Assembly (NCBI RefSeq): GCF_950295315.1
Contig: NC_080171.1
Location: 96,276,752-96,340,751, forward strand
Origin: Erinaceus europaeus
Lineage: Eukaryota; Chordata; Mammalia; Eulipotyphla; Erinaceidae
DNA: 64,000 nt
Direction: 5' to 3'
This document shows positions 10,345 to 22,500 of this stretch, piece after piece. Numbering within the stretch: the stretch's first letter is position 1; the number at the start of each line of letters is the position of its first letter. A model generated the notes under the pieces. The model made no database searches. It was not told the DNA's origin and saw only the letters and a list, made by a program, of their open reading frames with translations. A program made the translations under genes and the position numbers.

Positions 10345-10609
10345 ATGGGACAAGAGGGTTACTTACCTTTGTGAGTGAGTGTGACTCATGGCTAATTATT
10401 ACAACCTTACAGTTTCTCGAAGTGTCTTTAAAAACCCAACTTCTCAGACCCCAGACATTCTGAGTAATCCTGGAATTTTTTAAGATCTCCAGATAATTTT
10501 GATAATTCTCAGCCAAGTTGCTGCTTTGAATAATTCCATTGTTTTCCCTCCCCTGCTACTCCTGACAGTTTGTAACAAGGAAGGCTGGTTCAAGAATGGG
10601 CTCACCCAA

Positions 10610-10870
10610 GGGAGTTGGGCGGTGGCGCAGTGGGTTAAGCGCAAGTGGCGCGAAGCGTGAGGACTGGCCTAAGGATCCCGGTTCAAGCCCCCGGCTCCCC
10701 GCCTTCAGGGGAGTCGCTTCACAAGTGGTGAAACAGGTCTGCAGGTGTCTGTCGTTCTCCCCCACCCCCCACCCCGTCTCCCCCTCCTCTCTCCATTTCT
10801 CTCTGTCCTATCCAACAACAACAATAATAACTATAACAAAACAACAAAAGGGAATATTAAGAAAAAAAAA
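10610..10870 (+). mobile_element. Family A SINE (intergenic)
   Basis: Starts GGGAGTTGGGCGGTGGCGCAGTGGGTTAAGCGC (A box GGCGCAGTGG), B box GGTTCAAGCCC at about 10680, CTGCAGGTGTCTGTC, the CT-rich block, an (AAC)n segment and an A tail. It lies between the NEK6 and PSMB7 poly(A) sites. Confidence 0.9.
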
Positions 10871-11426
10871 GAATGGTAGTGCTAAAGATGGGAGTGCTGG
10901 GCCTCTTTACCTCTTTCTCATGTCTCCCAGTCGCACTCTCCAGTAGGAGAGTCGAGGCCCTGTCTCCTAGCTAGCCCTCAGAGATGTCAAAGGGTGTTTT
11001 TTTTCTTTTGCAATTTTTCAGCTTGCAGAGTCCGTCTTGTCAGAACCAAGCTCAGACAGATGAGCTCGTTTTCTGCATACTCCAGTTTCAACACCACAAG
11101 AACAAGTCTACTAGAAGCCTCTGGAGGTGTACAATTCCAACTATTCATCCAGTCTAAGTGTTTGAAATTATATCCTAATTATTACAAAATTGCAAGCCCC
11201 CAAAGCATTCCTTTGACATTCATGAAATTAAGTGGAGTTTAGTTCACCCTGGTTCATGCAGCCATGGCAAAGCAAACATGTCCACCCACCTGTATTTACT
11301 GGGTACTTAGAACTGAGCTGGACTTGAGAAATTGAACTTGGAGAGTCCTTTGTCTACTTTTCCAGCTTGGTTACTGGAGTATGAGTTGCAACACTCATCC
11401 TAAATAAACAACAAACATCTGAGACA

Positions 11427-11428
<2 letters not shown>

Positions 11429-11462
<34 letters not shown>
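11429..11462. repeat. (CA)n microsatellite
   Basis: 17 perfect CA units, in the intergenic spacer. Confidence 0.96.
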
Positions 11463-11463
<1 letters not shown>

Positions 11464-11662
11464 CAAAAATTCACCTGAAGAACCAGTAAGTCAATCTAAC
11501 CTCTCACAATAGATGAAGTTTTGTCTGCTTTTAGGATACCTGACCTGAAGACAGGCTGCCCTCGGGGAGGGATTAACATCCTGAAAAGGCAGCTGAGTCA
11601 ACGGGTTTTAGCATCTAAAAACTCACACAAGCAACCAGGCTCAGACACTCTGGTTTTCATTT

Positions 11663-11668
11663 TTTATT
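11663..11668 (-). promoter_or_regulatory. PSMB7: PSMB7 polyadenylation signal AATAAA
   Basis: The reverse complement reads GCTCAATAAAAAATG. It lies 95 nt after the stop codon on the minus strand, and a TG-rich stretch (GAGTGTCTGAGCC...) follows. This gives a short 3'UTR of roughly 110 nt, spanning about 11650-11762. Confidence 0.82.
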
Positions 11669-11762
11669 GAGCTCCATTCAGAGACTGGCTGAATGAACAC
11701 CCGACAGGGAAGCCTCCAATGCCTCCATTTTCTACTGCAGTAACAGCCATCCACGACACCAC

Positions 11763-11874
11763 TCAGGAAGTGTCCATCGTTTGGACTGTTTCTTCCAGCA
11801 CCTCAATTTCCAGGGTAGTGACTTTTTCAGTGAGGACTGCCGTGGTCCCTTTCTCACAACTGTATCGGCCAAAC
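11763..11874 (-). CDS. PSMB7: PSMB7 last coding exon (exon 8)
   Basis: The acceptor on the minus strand reads TTTTGTCTTACTAG. The first base completes the Arg codon split from exon 7 (AG|G), followed by 36 residues and TGA at 11763-11765. The peptide runs [18 protein letters not shown] ... [10 protein letters not shown]. In known 20S structures the beta2 C-terminal extension wraps around the neighbouring beta3 subunit, and this exon encodes most of that arm. Compared with human as remembered, there are Phe for Leu, Ser for Arg and Thr for Pro changes. The exon is intact. Confidence 0.96.
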
Positions 11875-12639
11875 CTAGTAAGACAAAAGGCACAAGAGTT
11901 AGAACTGCATCAAGAGCTTCTGGGTTCAGCAGAGGGCTCTGCATGCGGTAGTGAGCAGGCCTGGAATGGAATGCTGGCTTCTCCTGATGCCCTGGCGCTG
12001 TGGCCTTCAGGGAAAACTAGCTGACACAAGACTCGCCGCCTCAGCCCTCAAGTGCTAAAGAATGGGGCACTTGGCAGATGCACATTAAGAAATGACACAA
12101 AGCACCTGGCATCTAGTGGGCATACACACTTCCTTCCCCACTGGATCCAGCAGATGCTATGAAACACTTGGACCTGTCCCTTCAGCACCTTTCAGTTACT
12201 GGTGGAAAACGAATCCTTTCATTAAGCTGCCATTACCCTTCTCTTGCTTAACAAGGAGTGATTTCACTGTTACCTTAAGCTCTTTCAAAGGATTTGGAAG
12301 TACAGAGTAAAAATGGCCCACAGGCAGGCTTTGATCCTACCACTGTGGACCACTCACTCTCAACACTCAAGAATGGAGAAGGAACCACCCCGTTAGCCCT
12401 ACACCCTTCCCTGGGCATGGACAAACCTAACACACTGGAGTGGTTCTGACAGAGGACAGGTTTCTCGGCTCAAACACAGTTCCTAGAGTCCTCACCCTGG
12501 ACACTGTTCACTCCGGCAATCTATTTTATATATATTAATTCTCACACTGGGGTCACAAATCCAACCATCCCCCTGGTCTGTTCCCAGCTGGGACTGACAG
12601 GACCACATTTATGTCTCAAAAACTAGAGCCCTGGAGCAC

Positions 12640-12725
12640 CTAGTGAGCAAGACAGTTCACATGGGAGGGTGCCTGCTTTGTCACACGGGCGTGTGACCCA
12701 GGTCACACAGCACAGTCCACACAGC
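12640..12725 (+). mobile_element. Family C SINE fragment
   Basis: GTGAGCAAGACAGTTCACATGGGAGGGTGCCTGCTTTGTCACACGGGCGTGTGACCCAGGTCA parallels the heads at 1660 and 22385 but lacks the 3' half. Confidence 0.5.
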
Positions 12726-13004
12726 ATGGGACAGAGCGTGCTCTCTATCTAAAGAAGCTGACCAAGAGTGGTGAGGCCCCAGCCTTGACAAAGAATGAAC
12801 AAACTGAAACTAGTCCTTTTGTCACTTGTCTTTTTTGGAGTCCAAACCCCATATTGCTAGCACGCACCTAACCTGCCTGAACTGCATCATCTATGGGAGG
12901 TTTGGACACCAACAGCCTCTTCATCCTGTGTCATGGCGCCTGACTTCAGGCTGTAGACAGAGTTCTTCTACCTTAAGCAATGGTGGTTTCAAAAAGGGCT
13001 GTGG

Positions 13005-13289
13005 GGAATCGGGCAGTAGCGCAGCAGGTTAAGCGCAGGTGGTGCAAAGCAAAAGGACTGGCCGAAGGATCCCAGTTCAAGCCCCCGGCTCCCCACCTGC
13101 AGGAGAGTCGCTTCACAAGTGGTGAAGTAGGTCTGCAGGTGTCTTTCTCTCCCCCCTCTCTGTCTTCCCCTCCTCTCTGCATTTCTCTCTGTCCTATCCA
13201 ACAGCGACATCAATAACAACATAAAACAATAAGGACAACAAAAGGGAATAAATAAATGTTTAAAAAAAAAAAAACCCCAAAAAAAAAAC
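13005..13289 (+). mobile_element. Family A SINE with target-site duplication
   Basis: Starts GGAATCGGGCAGTAGCGCAGCAGG and ends in a long A-rich tail. The 10-bp duplication AGGGCTGTGG is seen at 12995-13004 and 13290-13299. Confidence 0.92.
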
Positions 13290-14941
13290 AGGGCTGTGGA
13301 GGACTGAGCATATGTCCACCCACAATGACTGTCCACTCTGGGCAAGGGAGATCCCCTAACCCAAGCAGTATCCTCTACCAGTTTGTCACTGACACAAAAA
13401 GAGAACAGAAAGGCTTCAGACTATGGACACTCACTTTGTTCACCCAGAAGGGCAGCACTACTAGGAGCAGGTTACAGATGACACTGATACACCCAGTACC
13501 TTGCAAACCTGTTACTGAATCAATCTCCACAACCAATGGTAGGGTCATTTGTTTCTGTTCTTGGCATTTACAAACTCCTTGACAGAAAGCTCTGTCCCAA
13601 GGAAATAAGATGTGCCACTGCCTCACCCCCAGTTGGACAATGACTCCTGAACTGATCCTGGAGTCCTTGTGTGACCACAAATAATACTTCTCAGTGGTTC
13701 CACTGTAGCTTCTGGAATCTTCACCCAGACACTATTCACTCTGGATATAAAGTATAACCACCCCTCCTCAAGCTCTCCACACAGTATCTTGCAAATAGCA
13801 GGGAAAGAGGGGCGTGTAGGGGCATCTGATGCCTGTTTTCAAAGCACTCCCCAAAAAACCCTGCTTCCTCCAACATGATCTGAAAGGCAGGAGGAACTCC
13901 ATGGGGTTAGCAGAGATCCCTTAGTCTAAGTCATCATTTCAAAGTCAGGGAGACAGGCTTGTGCTAAGTCACCACTCAGGCAGTAACACTGCCCCATCCC
14001 AGAGAGAACATGCTGAGATCTCCCAACACCAAGCACGCATGACAACTAATCCTGTTCATGTTCAATGTTCTAATTTGCCTCATCCAGTACCCCCTGAACC
14101 TGGGACTCCAGCCTCTGCAGAGGGACTCAAATAAAGCTTTCCACAAGGCTTGTGCCTGCTATATCCTCTGGCTGAGCTGAATGCAACGTGGCAGTCTGTC
14201 AACACTGCTGTGCAGCGCTCACATGAACACAGCATGGGCAGCCACAACTTGAGCTGCTCTGGCTCCAGGAAGATGAGGAGTCACGGGCTGGTCAAGCAAC
14301 TCGGCATCCACAGAGAACTGCAAACACACAGCTCACTTGCACACACAGCCAGCCGGGTTGGAATGTTTCCCGTTCTGTCCAAACAATCAACTAGATAGAA
14401 CCTTGTCCCCCACTCTGAGGCTGGGCCATGCCACTGATCCACAGTGCCTACTCAGCACATGCTGCAAGCTACATGGCATAGCTCCTCCTGGAGGAGGAGG
14501 TGCCAGGGAGCTCCCAAGGCTGACTTCTGGAGACCACTAACCAGATTACTGACTCTAACTGCTTAGGTGCTGTGGACGACTGAGGAAGTCATGGACTCGC
14601 TGCCCTGAGAAATGCACCTTCTCAGACAATTCCATACATAATTCAAGGGGATTCTTGACAAGAAAAAGATAGCAGCAGATTCACACCTCTCTACTGACCC
14701 TTCTGTTAGAGCTCTTTCCTGAAACCTACCCTACCTTTCCCAATCATATTTTACAAGTTAAAAGCACTTTTCTATACCTGAAACTAGCTCACGACCATAA
14801 AGCAAACAACGCAAAGTCTGTTGAAGTTGGCTTGGGGGACACTGGAAAGAATTAAAACAACCCAGTCTAGATGCCATGGACTACCAAGGGTGACCACAGA
14901 AGCCAAGGGTACAGGAAGAATGTCCTTCCTTTACTTACTTA

Positions 14942-15244
<303 letters not shown>

Positions 15245-15349
15245 TCAAAGCATCTGAATGATTTGCTTGAAACTCTCTGGCTGGTAAGTGAAGGGACGTG
15301 ACAAGGTTGCCACTGAGACTCCACCACACCCTTCCTCCCTCCCTTCCTC

Positions 15350-15540
15350 TCCTGATAGAGACAAGAGAAACAGAGGAGGCAGAGGGAAGGTGAGGCGGAA
15401 AGAAAAGAGAGCTATCTATGGCACTGCTCCACGCTCAAGAATCCTATGCCCTGGAAAGGGTAAGGACTGAAGCTTGAACCCAGGTCCTCACACACGGCAA
15501 TGTGTGTGTTCTATCAAGTGTGTTACCACCTGGCCCCAGC
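15350..15540 (-). mobile_element. Family C SINE, antisense
   Basis: Antisense B box GGAC...GCTTGAACCCAGGTCC at about 15470-15485, and antisense head ACCACCTGGCCCCAGCC at the right end. The purine-rich block 15355-15410 is the antisense CT block. Confidence 0.6.
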
Positions 15541-15566
15541 CTTTCTTATAAAAATCAGGTAGTCCC

Positions 15567-15879
15567 GGGGGTCGGGTTATAGTACAGCGGGTTAAGCGCA
15601 CATGGCGCGAAACTCAAGGACCGGAGTAAGAATCCCGGTGCGAGCCCCCAGCTCCCCACCTGCAGGGGGTCACTTCACAAACAGTGAAGCAAGTCTGCAG
15701 GTGTCTATCTCCCCCCCCCGCCATGTTCCCCTCCTTTCTCCATTTCTGTCCTACCCAACTACATCAATAACAACAACATCAATACTACTACTAATAATAA
15801 CCACAACAATGATAAAAACAAGGGCAACAAAAATGGGAAAGTTAATAAAATTTAAAAAACACAAAAAAATATTTGAAAA
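15567..15879 (+). mobile_element. Family A SINE with 17-bp target-site duplication
   Basis: The duplication AAAAATCAGGTAGTCCC flanks at 15550-15566 and 15880-15896. B box GGTGCGAGCCC, CT block, ATC/AAC-rich segment and A tail are all present. Text after 15897 (to about 15995) looks like a further CT-rich SINE remnant. Confidence 0.93.
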
Positions 15880-16243
15880 AAAAATCAGGTAGTCCCAGAT
15901 TCAAGCTGACCCTCACTGCACTGGAAGAAGCCTCAATGCTGTGGTATCTCTCCTTTTCTCTGCCTCTCTCTTCCTATCTGGGGGGAAAAAAAATCAGCCC
16001 TGAGGGGTGAAGAGAGAATATTTGTGTAAAAGGAGTAAAAATGTTTAAACTTTTAGCTTTGTGTACACAGAAGCTCTGCTGTCAGCTACTCATAAAATAG
16101 TCAAAGGCAGTGTGCACACAAACTACTAAAGAGAACTGGACACTAGGGCACACTTAGGCCTACAGTTGTAGTTTACTAGCCCCTGATCAGAAATGCCCAT
16201 GGCTGGTATCTGTTTCCTAGTTGCATAAAGAATAAAGTCTATT

Positions 16244-16485
16244 TTTTAACACTTATTTTCCCTCTTGTTGCCCTTTTTTATTGTTGTTGTCATTTATGTC
16301 ATCGTTGTTGGATAGGACAGAGAGAAACAGAGAGGAAGGGAAGACAGACACCTGCAGACCTGCTTCACCACTTGTGAAGCGACTCCCCTACAGGTGGGGA
16401 GCCAGGGCCCGAACCGGGATCCTTACGCCAGTCCTTGAGCTTTGCGCCACCTGCGCTTAACCTGCTGTGCTACCGCCCAACTCCC
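16244..16485 (-). mobile_element. Family A SINE, antisense, with target-site duplication
   Basis: The duplication AAGAATAAAGTCTATT (16228-16243) and AAGAATAAAATCTATT (16486-16501) differs by one base. The internal order is antisense: T-rich tail, TTGTTG segment, GGATAGGACAGAGAGAAA, then the head at 16480. Confidence 0.92.
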
Positions 16486-16501
16486 AAGAATAAAATCTAT
16501 T

Positions 16502-18240
16502 AAATCACCTATAATCTTAGACCACGGAGACCAGAAACAACTGATCTTGTCAGTATGTAAGATACAGTTATTTGTAAGTAGCATTAAATGACATAAATCA
16601 TGGTGAGGTCTTATAATGGTACAGTAAATCCTAACCATGGGATTTTCAAAGTAAACCAAATTTTCAAAGAACTTGGTTATAACAATAACTATTGCCTTCT
16701 TAAACTCTAAGCCAGCAGGAACCTTCCCCATTCTCTATAAAACCCGTGCCGTGTTTCTCCCAGTCCTGGGACCTCTGGGGCAGGGCTCGTTTTCCTTCAC
16801 ACTTCTCTTGACCCATACCATTTAATGCTGCATCTGCTGAGCTCAACCAAATCAATACCAGTAGTTGGGTGGCACACTTCCTAACGAAGCCACAGAACCT
16901 AGATACAGGGCCCATGACAGTGCACATGTACCCATAAGTTAGGGGGAAATATACACCTTAAAGTAGAAGTGTACAACAGTTTGCAGTGACTCACTAAGTG
17001 TAGCAAGTAAGTAGAACGACCTAAAAAAGACAACATAAAGTACTTAATCAAACAGTTTCTACTTAGACCTAGATACCCTCCTCACACACTTCCTATTTCA
17101 CTTCCTTCAATCACTCTAAGGCTAACCTTATCAGATAAAGTAAGGACTACAAAGCTGGATAAGGGCAAGAGACAAGCATTCTTTAACGATGGCTCTCTTG
17201 GTCATTACCAGGCCACCGCATCATCTGGGGCCCTAGTCAGGAAATCCTGGGATTCCCACATAAGCATAAGTGGCCTAGACCACTAACAGAACCCTCTCTC
17301 CACCATCACTGGCCATTTCCATCAGGAGTAGCATCATGGACCCGCTTGAGGGCCTCCACAGGATATTGCCCTCAGTGTGGAACAACAATGACAGGGACTG
17401 CCTCATTCTCTGAAGGGAGGCTGGGTCAACATACTCTGGCACTCGAGGAAGACGGGTCCTGAAATGAGTGCAGCTTAGAATGTTCCTAGCTGTGACCATG
17501 GAATGCAAGCTCAGACCTACAGGGATGCAGAGGTTACACAGGCTCCTGTGCTTAATATGGGCCCCAGATCAGATCTATGGGGTTTACAGTTAATGCTATT
17601 TATATACTTTCCCCATATTTTGGAGCTACTCTCTTCCCTGATCCCACTTTCTAGTCTTATTTCCAATTCTGACATCATCTTCCCAGACAATACTCCTAGC
17701 CCACCTGCATGTTAGCTGTTGGGCTCAGGCAAAAAACAAAGTCATGGGCCCCTTGGAATATACCTAAAATAGACCTCCTAGCTTTTTTCAAAATGAAGAC
17801 CCAAAATCTCATCTGCTATATTCTTACCTTTAGGTTTCAGATTATAAAACAATTTGTTCTTCTTTATATCTTAATGCTTTTCAGTGACCAAGTTGCAGGA
17901 GCTACCATGACGCCAACCTGACTTCACTGGACGGATGACCTCACCAATGTGCCCTGAAATCCCACCTCCCCAGCCCTCTGCCCCACTAGGGAAAGACAGA
18001 AACAGGCTGGGAGTATGGATTGACCTGTCAACACCCATGTTGAGCGGAGAAGCAACTACAGAAGCCAGACCTTCCACCTTCTGCATCCCATAATGATCCT
18101 GGGTCCCTGCTCCCAGAGGGATAAAGAATAGGAAAGCCTCCAATGGATGGGGTGGGATGCGGAACTCTGGTGGTGGGAATTGTGTAGAATCGTACCCCTC
18201 TTATCCAATGGACTTGTCAATCATGATTGAATCAATAATA
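16502..18240 (+). mobile_element. L1 3' end, hedgehog type, about 1.7 kb
   Basis: The left part (16590-16985) aligns by eye with 52600-53090, sharing text such as CCAGTCCTGG, AATGCTGCATCTGC and CCTAACGAAG. The right part (17875-18235) aligns with 53175-53530, sharing GGGAGTATGGA, CTCCCAGAGGGATA and GGTGGTGGGAATTGTGT, and ends in an AATAAT tail. The middle 17000-17870 is absent from the other copy, so that copy is internally deleted or this one carries extra 3'UTR. No intact ORF2 segment remains. Confidence 0.72.
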
Positions 18241-19033
18241 ATAATAATAATAAAAAATAATAAAGTCAACAACATGAGCAAAAACACCAACACCAAAACC
18301 ACAATAGTGGTTCTGCGAAAACAGCAGAGCCAAGTGTGGAACCTCTTGCCCAAGAGAAGTGATGCATTTCATTGCTCTGAACCACTCTACTTCTACTACT
18401 CCAAAAAGAAGCAGATCTAACTTCCCAACAGCCATTGGCAAAAAGATCAATTAACCATTTCTTATCCAAGAAAGCCTATCACATGCTGGGTCCTGTGGTA
18501 GGAGGACATGAATGAGTTCCCAGAATCCCTGCCCTTACAGCCCAGTGGGGCCATCTAGCCCAAGTACCTATGATACAGTGTGATGTGAATTAGTGAATAA
18601 CTGTGGGGCCAACACCTGGATCAGCAAAGTCTCAGGAAAGATGAAAGAAAAGGCCACATGCAGGCACTCAGAAAACCAGACAATAAAGTAGAAGGTAGAC
18701 AGCAGAGGCAGCAGGGCAAGACCTGCAGAATATCACTTGAAAGTTCTTATGCAAGAGGACAAGAGTAAACCCATCTTCCAAAAAGGGACTCCTATCTGTG
18801 CTATAGCCCCTTTCCAATCCACCAGGGTACGAAGAGTCCATGAAACAAAATCTGAGCTCGAGCCACGGTGTAAATGAACTCTCCACCCAAAACTTTAGCC
18901 TGAGATCATCAAAGAGCAGACTTCTGCCTTCAAGCTGTGATAAGATCTGAAAGATCACTCAGGGTTCCTGCACCTCAGCCTGCCTTAAGTCAGAAGGTGG
19001 ATTCCAGTGACATGAGCGCCCTCTACAGATTCA

Positions 19034-19233
19034 NNNNNNNNNNNNNNNNNNNNNNNNNNNNNNNNNNNNNNNNNNNNNNNNNNNNNNNNNNNNNNNNNNN
19101 NNNNNNNNNNNNNNNNNNNNNNNNNNNNNNNNNNNNNNNNNNNNNNNNNNNNNNNNNNNNNNNNNNNNNNNNNNNNNNNNNNNNNNNNNNNNNNNNNNNN
19201 NNNNNNNNNNNNNNNNNNNNNNNNNNNNNNNNN
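19034..19233. other. Assembly gap (200 N)
   Basis: Exactly 200 N, a conventional filler length, inside PSMB7 intron 6. Predicted frames crossing it are artefacts. Confidence 1.
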
Positions 19234-19239
19234 GTGTGC

Positions 19240-19420
19240 CAAGTACCAAGTGAGGTGGGCACTTTGTTGATCATCAAATCTCTAACCACCTCCCAAGATC
19301 AGTACTATTAGACAACTTGGCTGAGAGTCAAAAACCTCCCTCCAAGGTCACAGCTAGTAAAGAGTAAAATAAAAATAGGTCCTTTGAGATCTACAGGCAG
19401 AATGCCACAGCACCAAGCCA
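19240..19420 (-). mobile_element. MIR remnant, truncated by the gap
   Basis: TGCCAAGTACCAAGTGAGGTGGGCAC...CTCCAAGGTCACAGCTAGTAAAGAG has the antisense MIR order (consensus AAGGTCACACAGCTAGTAAG). Confidence 0.6.
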
Positions 19421-20514
19421 GCTCACAAGTGACCCGTCTGAGTCATAGGCTGGGGGTTAGCTGGTGAGCAGTACAATAGAAGCAGTTCCTGGACCAAGGT
19501 GTGTCACTCGCCCCATCCCCAAAGAGCTTCCACATCCAATGAGTTTAACAAAAGGACAGTGACTGCCAAATTTCGTTGAGCTAGCAGCTCCTGACAATCA
19601 TTGCCTTGGTGAAAACATGGGACAGGAGGAACAGTGTATTTCCCAAACTGCAGATCACCACTTCAACATGTCTACAGTGTAAAATATGGGAGAACACTGA
19701 CAAGACCCAAGACCTTGTCTCACACACCCCTCAGCCCCATCAAGAACTCCTGCAAGATGCAAACCAAGTGAAAGTTACCAAGGTGCTGTTGTCTTCCCGT
19801 TACTCACATAGTTGATGCCTTCAAAACAATTTTATAGACACCTACTATGCTCCAGGCACTGCTTCATATGTTGAATCCAATCTTTTCCTACAATATTTCT
19901 ATATCCAGAATTCCAGACACATATGCAAATATGCTGCTGGGCATATTCATCCTGTGTTTTCTTTATAGTGGAATTTCATAATTAAACAACTCTTCACTTT
20001 AACACGTGCTACCAAATATTTAAGGAAACTATCTAGAAAAGCACAAACTCAAGTAAGCGGTGGGGAAAACACCACACTTTATCTAAGAACAGGAAACACG
20101 GTTTCTTCCTTTAGAATTCACTGTTCACAGGGAAATTATGTCTCTCTGCCTGCAAAATGAAGAGTAGTGACCTGAGTTCTGAGAAGCATCTGCCTGGGGA
20201 CAGCTGCTACAGAGGGGCTCCAATGGGGATCCTGCAGGGCCTGTGACCTCAGCTGGTCAGGCCCAGGTGCGGTGCTCTCTCCCACTGCTGGGGCTGGTGT
20301 CCTCCCTCAGCCAGCTGGCTCGGGGATTTACACTGCTGGCCACGAGGGAACTTGCAGTCCTACCAGAACAGTAGGACTGAGCCTATTGGAAAAATGCACC
20401 GCACCCCCACCCTGCCAGTGGCAACTTCCTTTTACTTTGAGACAATCAGCCGAAAGACCACGGGGACCCTGGCCCTGGCGGTCAAATAAAAGTTAGTTCA
20501 AGGTTATCTGGTAG

Positions 20515-20725
20515 ATGCAGTGGCAGAAGGGTAGGTCAGAATCACATTTTCAACTTAATGTTACACAACTCTGGACGAGTAACTTTATCTGAGTTCACCT
20601 TCTGTACAATGATAAATTAAGATTGAGATTGCTGCAACAATTAGAAATAAAATGTAAAAAGCAATTTAGTGTAGAGCCTGGCTCAGAGCTGTTGCTTAAT
20701 AAATGGTAACTTATTTAATAAAGTA
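20515..20725 (+). mobile_element. MIR remnant
   Basis: CACAACTCTGGACGAGTAACTTTATCTGAG followed by a 3' part GTAGAGCCTGGCTCAGAGCTGTTGCTTAATAAATGGT, the classic MIR ending. Confidence 0.68.
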
Positions 20726-20829
20726 AGTGAGAGGGTTCCCAGAGATACAATTTATCTCTAAGCAATGGTTGCCCATACCAAACCCCAAGAAGAGCCCAAC
20801 AAACCTGCTGACAAATCTTCACACTGTGC

Positions 20830-21570
20830 CATGGAAAAGTTGCTATAATAATTAATCCAAGCAAAAAGCACACTCCCTAAAAGTTCAGAGAATATAAAAG
20901 GGGCACTTCCTGCTTTATGGCTACAAAGACCAAACTAACTGGGACTATCAGTCCCCCGGGCCACTCCTGCTTCTTAAATGAGATTACAATAAGAGTGATG
21001 TACTGTACTACAAGTCAGCTGTGACAAGCAGCACTTTATAGAGCTATCTGTTTGTCTCCATCACTGCATCGCACAATGTGTCCCTGGACTCCAATGTGCA
21101 GCTCCATTTACCGCTACATGACAAATGGGCAGCACTTGTAAAAGGCACAAAGAGGTCCATGTCGGCCGTGTAATGGTCACCACAGCTGTACCCGAGTGCT
21201 TGAGGGGACAAAACAGACCCCCAAGTTCATTAAACTGACCAGTAATGGATCTTTCAAAATGTGCCTTAGGAATCGTACAGAAAAGGCTAAAATAAATAAC
21301 TCAGCATGGAAGGCTAATCTGAAATGGTGTTTGATAAATTATTTATAACACAGGCGATTGTCTGCATTTAATATTGGAGCTACTAGTAGCATCTTTAAAA
21401 GATGATTTATGTGTTGTAATGCTATTAAACTTTATATTGGCCCACTGCTAGCTATAAAGTCTGCTGAGATTTAGAGAATGAGTTTTAAACTGTCACTGCA
21501 ACATCATAGGAGATGGAGACTGTATTAAATCTTTACTTTAAACCTGTTATCTAGAGAGTTGCATTTTGTA
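20830..21570. promoter_or_regulatory. Candidate conserved non-coding element block (PSMB7 intron 6)
   Basis: Part of a 1.6 kb SINE-free stretch. It contains AATTAATCC (20850-20858), TTGATAAATTATTTATAAC near 21331, TTAATATTGG, and CTTTATATTGGCCCACTGCTAGC near 21430. Low-complexity decay typical of neutral intron is absent. This is visual judgement without alignment. Confidence 0.45.
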
Positions 21571-22379
21571 GACACTCACAAACTGATAGATTACCTTGGC
21601 ACCCGCTATGGTGCAGGTCCAAAATAGTGCTGCAAAGAAACTTTTCCACATTATTCTTGTCTACAGCCACGATCGAATCTCTCTTCTCATATAAGTAATT
21701 TTTAGAGTGGAGACGTCACCAGAGGAAAATATAGATGCCCCAGCCAATGGGCACCCTGGACAGTTCAGCATCAAATTAATATTCTTTAAATAAATCCCCA
21801 CATTCAACTGTTCGGCTATGCATACTGAACAGTGCTTTACTAACACCAGGGGCAGGCATAATATTAAATATGCATTTGACTGAAAACCTAACACACTATT
21901 TTAGATACAGCTTTAGAATGTGAAAATACATGCATAGGGCAAGTCGTTTGGAAAAAAAACTGGTGAGTGTGACTAAACCTTTTTTTTTAACTTAAAAAAG
22001 AATAAAGATGATTATTGAAATAAAAAATGATGCTTGTTTGTTGAAAAACAGTTCATTTACACATCACACTAAAAAAATGGGAAAAGTAATATTCTGCTTG
22101 TTTTATGAAGAACAGAGAGCTCCTGGTTTTCATTACAGAAGCGTCCTTCTGCCTGCCATCCCACCATGACACCAAGAGTCCAGGCCATCCTACCTTTGCC
22201 TGTTGGGGGGTAAGGGTGGTAATGGGGAAGTGGAGAAGCACAAGGCATCACAGGCAAACTACCACAGAACTTTTATTAGCATTCCCACTTGCTATTCTAT
22301 CTACTAGGACAATTTAGCTCATATTAATGTTTCTTGATTAAAAAATAAAACCTTTACTCAATAGAAATTGAATCAGAAG

Positions 22380-22500
22380 GCTGAAGAGACAGCTTACCTG
22401 AGAGGGTGCCATGTGCATAACCCAGGTTCAAGCCCAAGCACCATGTGGGAGTACCACAGCACCAAGGGAAGCTTCGATGCTCTGTATCTAAAATTAAGTT
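22380..22500 (+). mobile_element. Family C SINE fragment
   Basis: GGCTGAAGAGACAGCTTACCTGAGAGGGTGCCATGTGCATAACCCAGGTTCAAGCCC...ACCATGTGGGAGTACCACAGCACC is parallel to 1660-1760. Confidence 0.65.

Larger units (their letters stand above)
1..10360 (+). other. NEK6: NEK6 gene, 3' part (last two exons and flanking introns)
   Basis: Two exons at 5343-5456 and 8824-8934 join in frame and encode the C-terminal 74 residues of a NIMA-related kinase. I recognise these as NEK6, a mitotic Ser/Thr kinase acting with NEK9 and NEK7 at spindle and centrosome. The close paralogue NEK7 ends differently (no SST tail), so NEK6 is preferred. The 5' exons, including the catalytic loop and activation segment, lie left of the window. 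The gene end is set by the AATAAA at 10339. The converging neighbour PSMB7 supports the assignment because the two are adjacent in other mammals. Confidence 0.93.
8935..10360 (+). other. NEK6: NEK6 3' untranslated region
   Basis: About 1.43 kb from the stop to just past the first good poly(A) signal. It contains a CA repeat (9556-9592) and a sense MIR remnant (9690-9890), so part of the UTR is repeat-derived. The end is inferred from AATAAA at 10339 followed by a GT-rich stretch at 10370-10385 (TTTGTGAGTGAGTGTG), the usual downstream element. The exact cleavage base is not visible from sequence alone. Confidence 0.8.
10361..11649. other. NEK6-PSMB7 convergent intergenic spacer
   Basis: The roughly 1.3 kb between the two inferred poly(A) sites holds one sense family A SINE (10610-10870) and a 34-bp CA repeat (11429-11462). 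The remainder is unique sequence with no recognisable coding or RNA gene. Confidence 0.8.

Noticed and set aside
16502..18240. Retroviral (ERV/LTR) insertion
   Set aside because: There are no paired LTRs, no primer-binding site and no gag/pol frame. The ending with AATAAA-type tail and the match to 52540-53550 indicate an L1 3' region.
18937..19311. Frames spanning the N run
   Set aside because: They consist mainly of unknown residues across an assembly gap.
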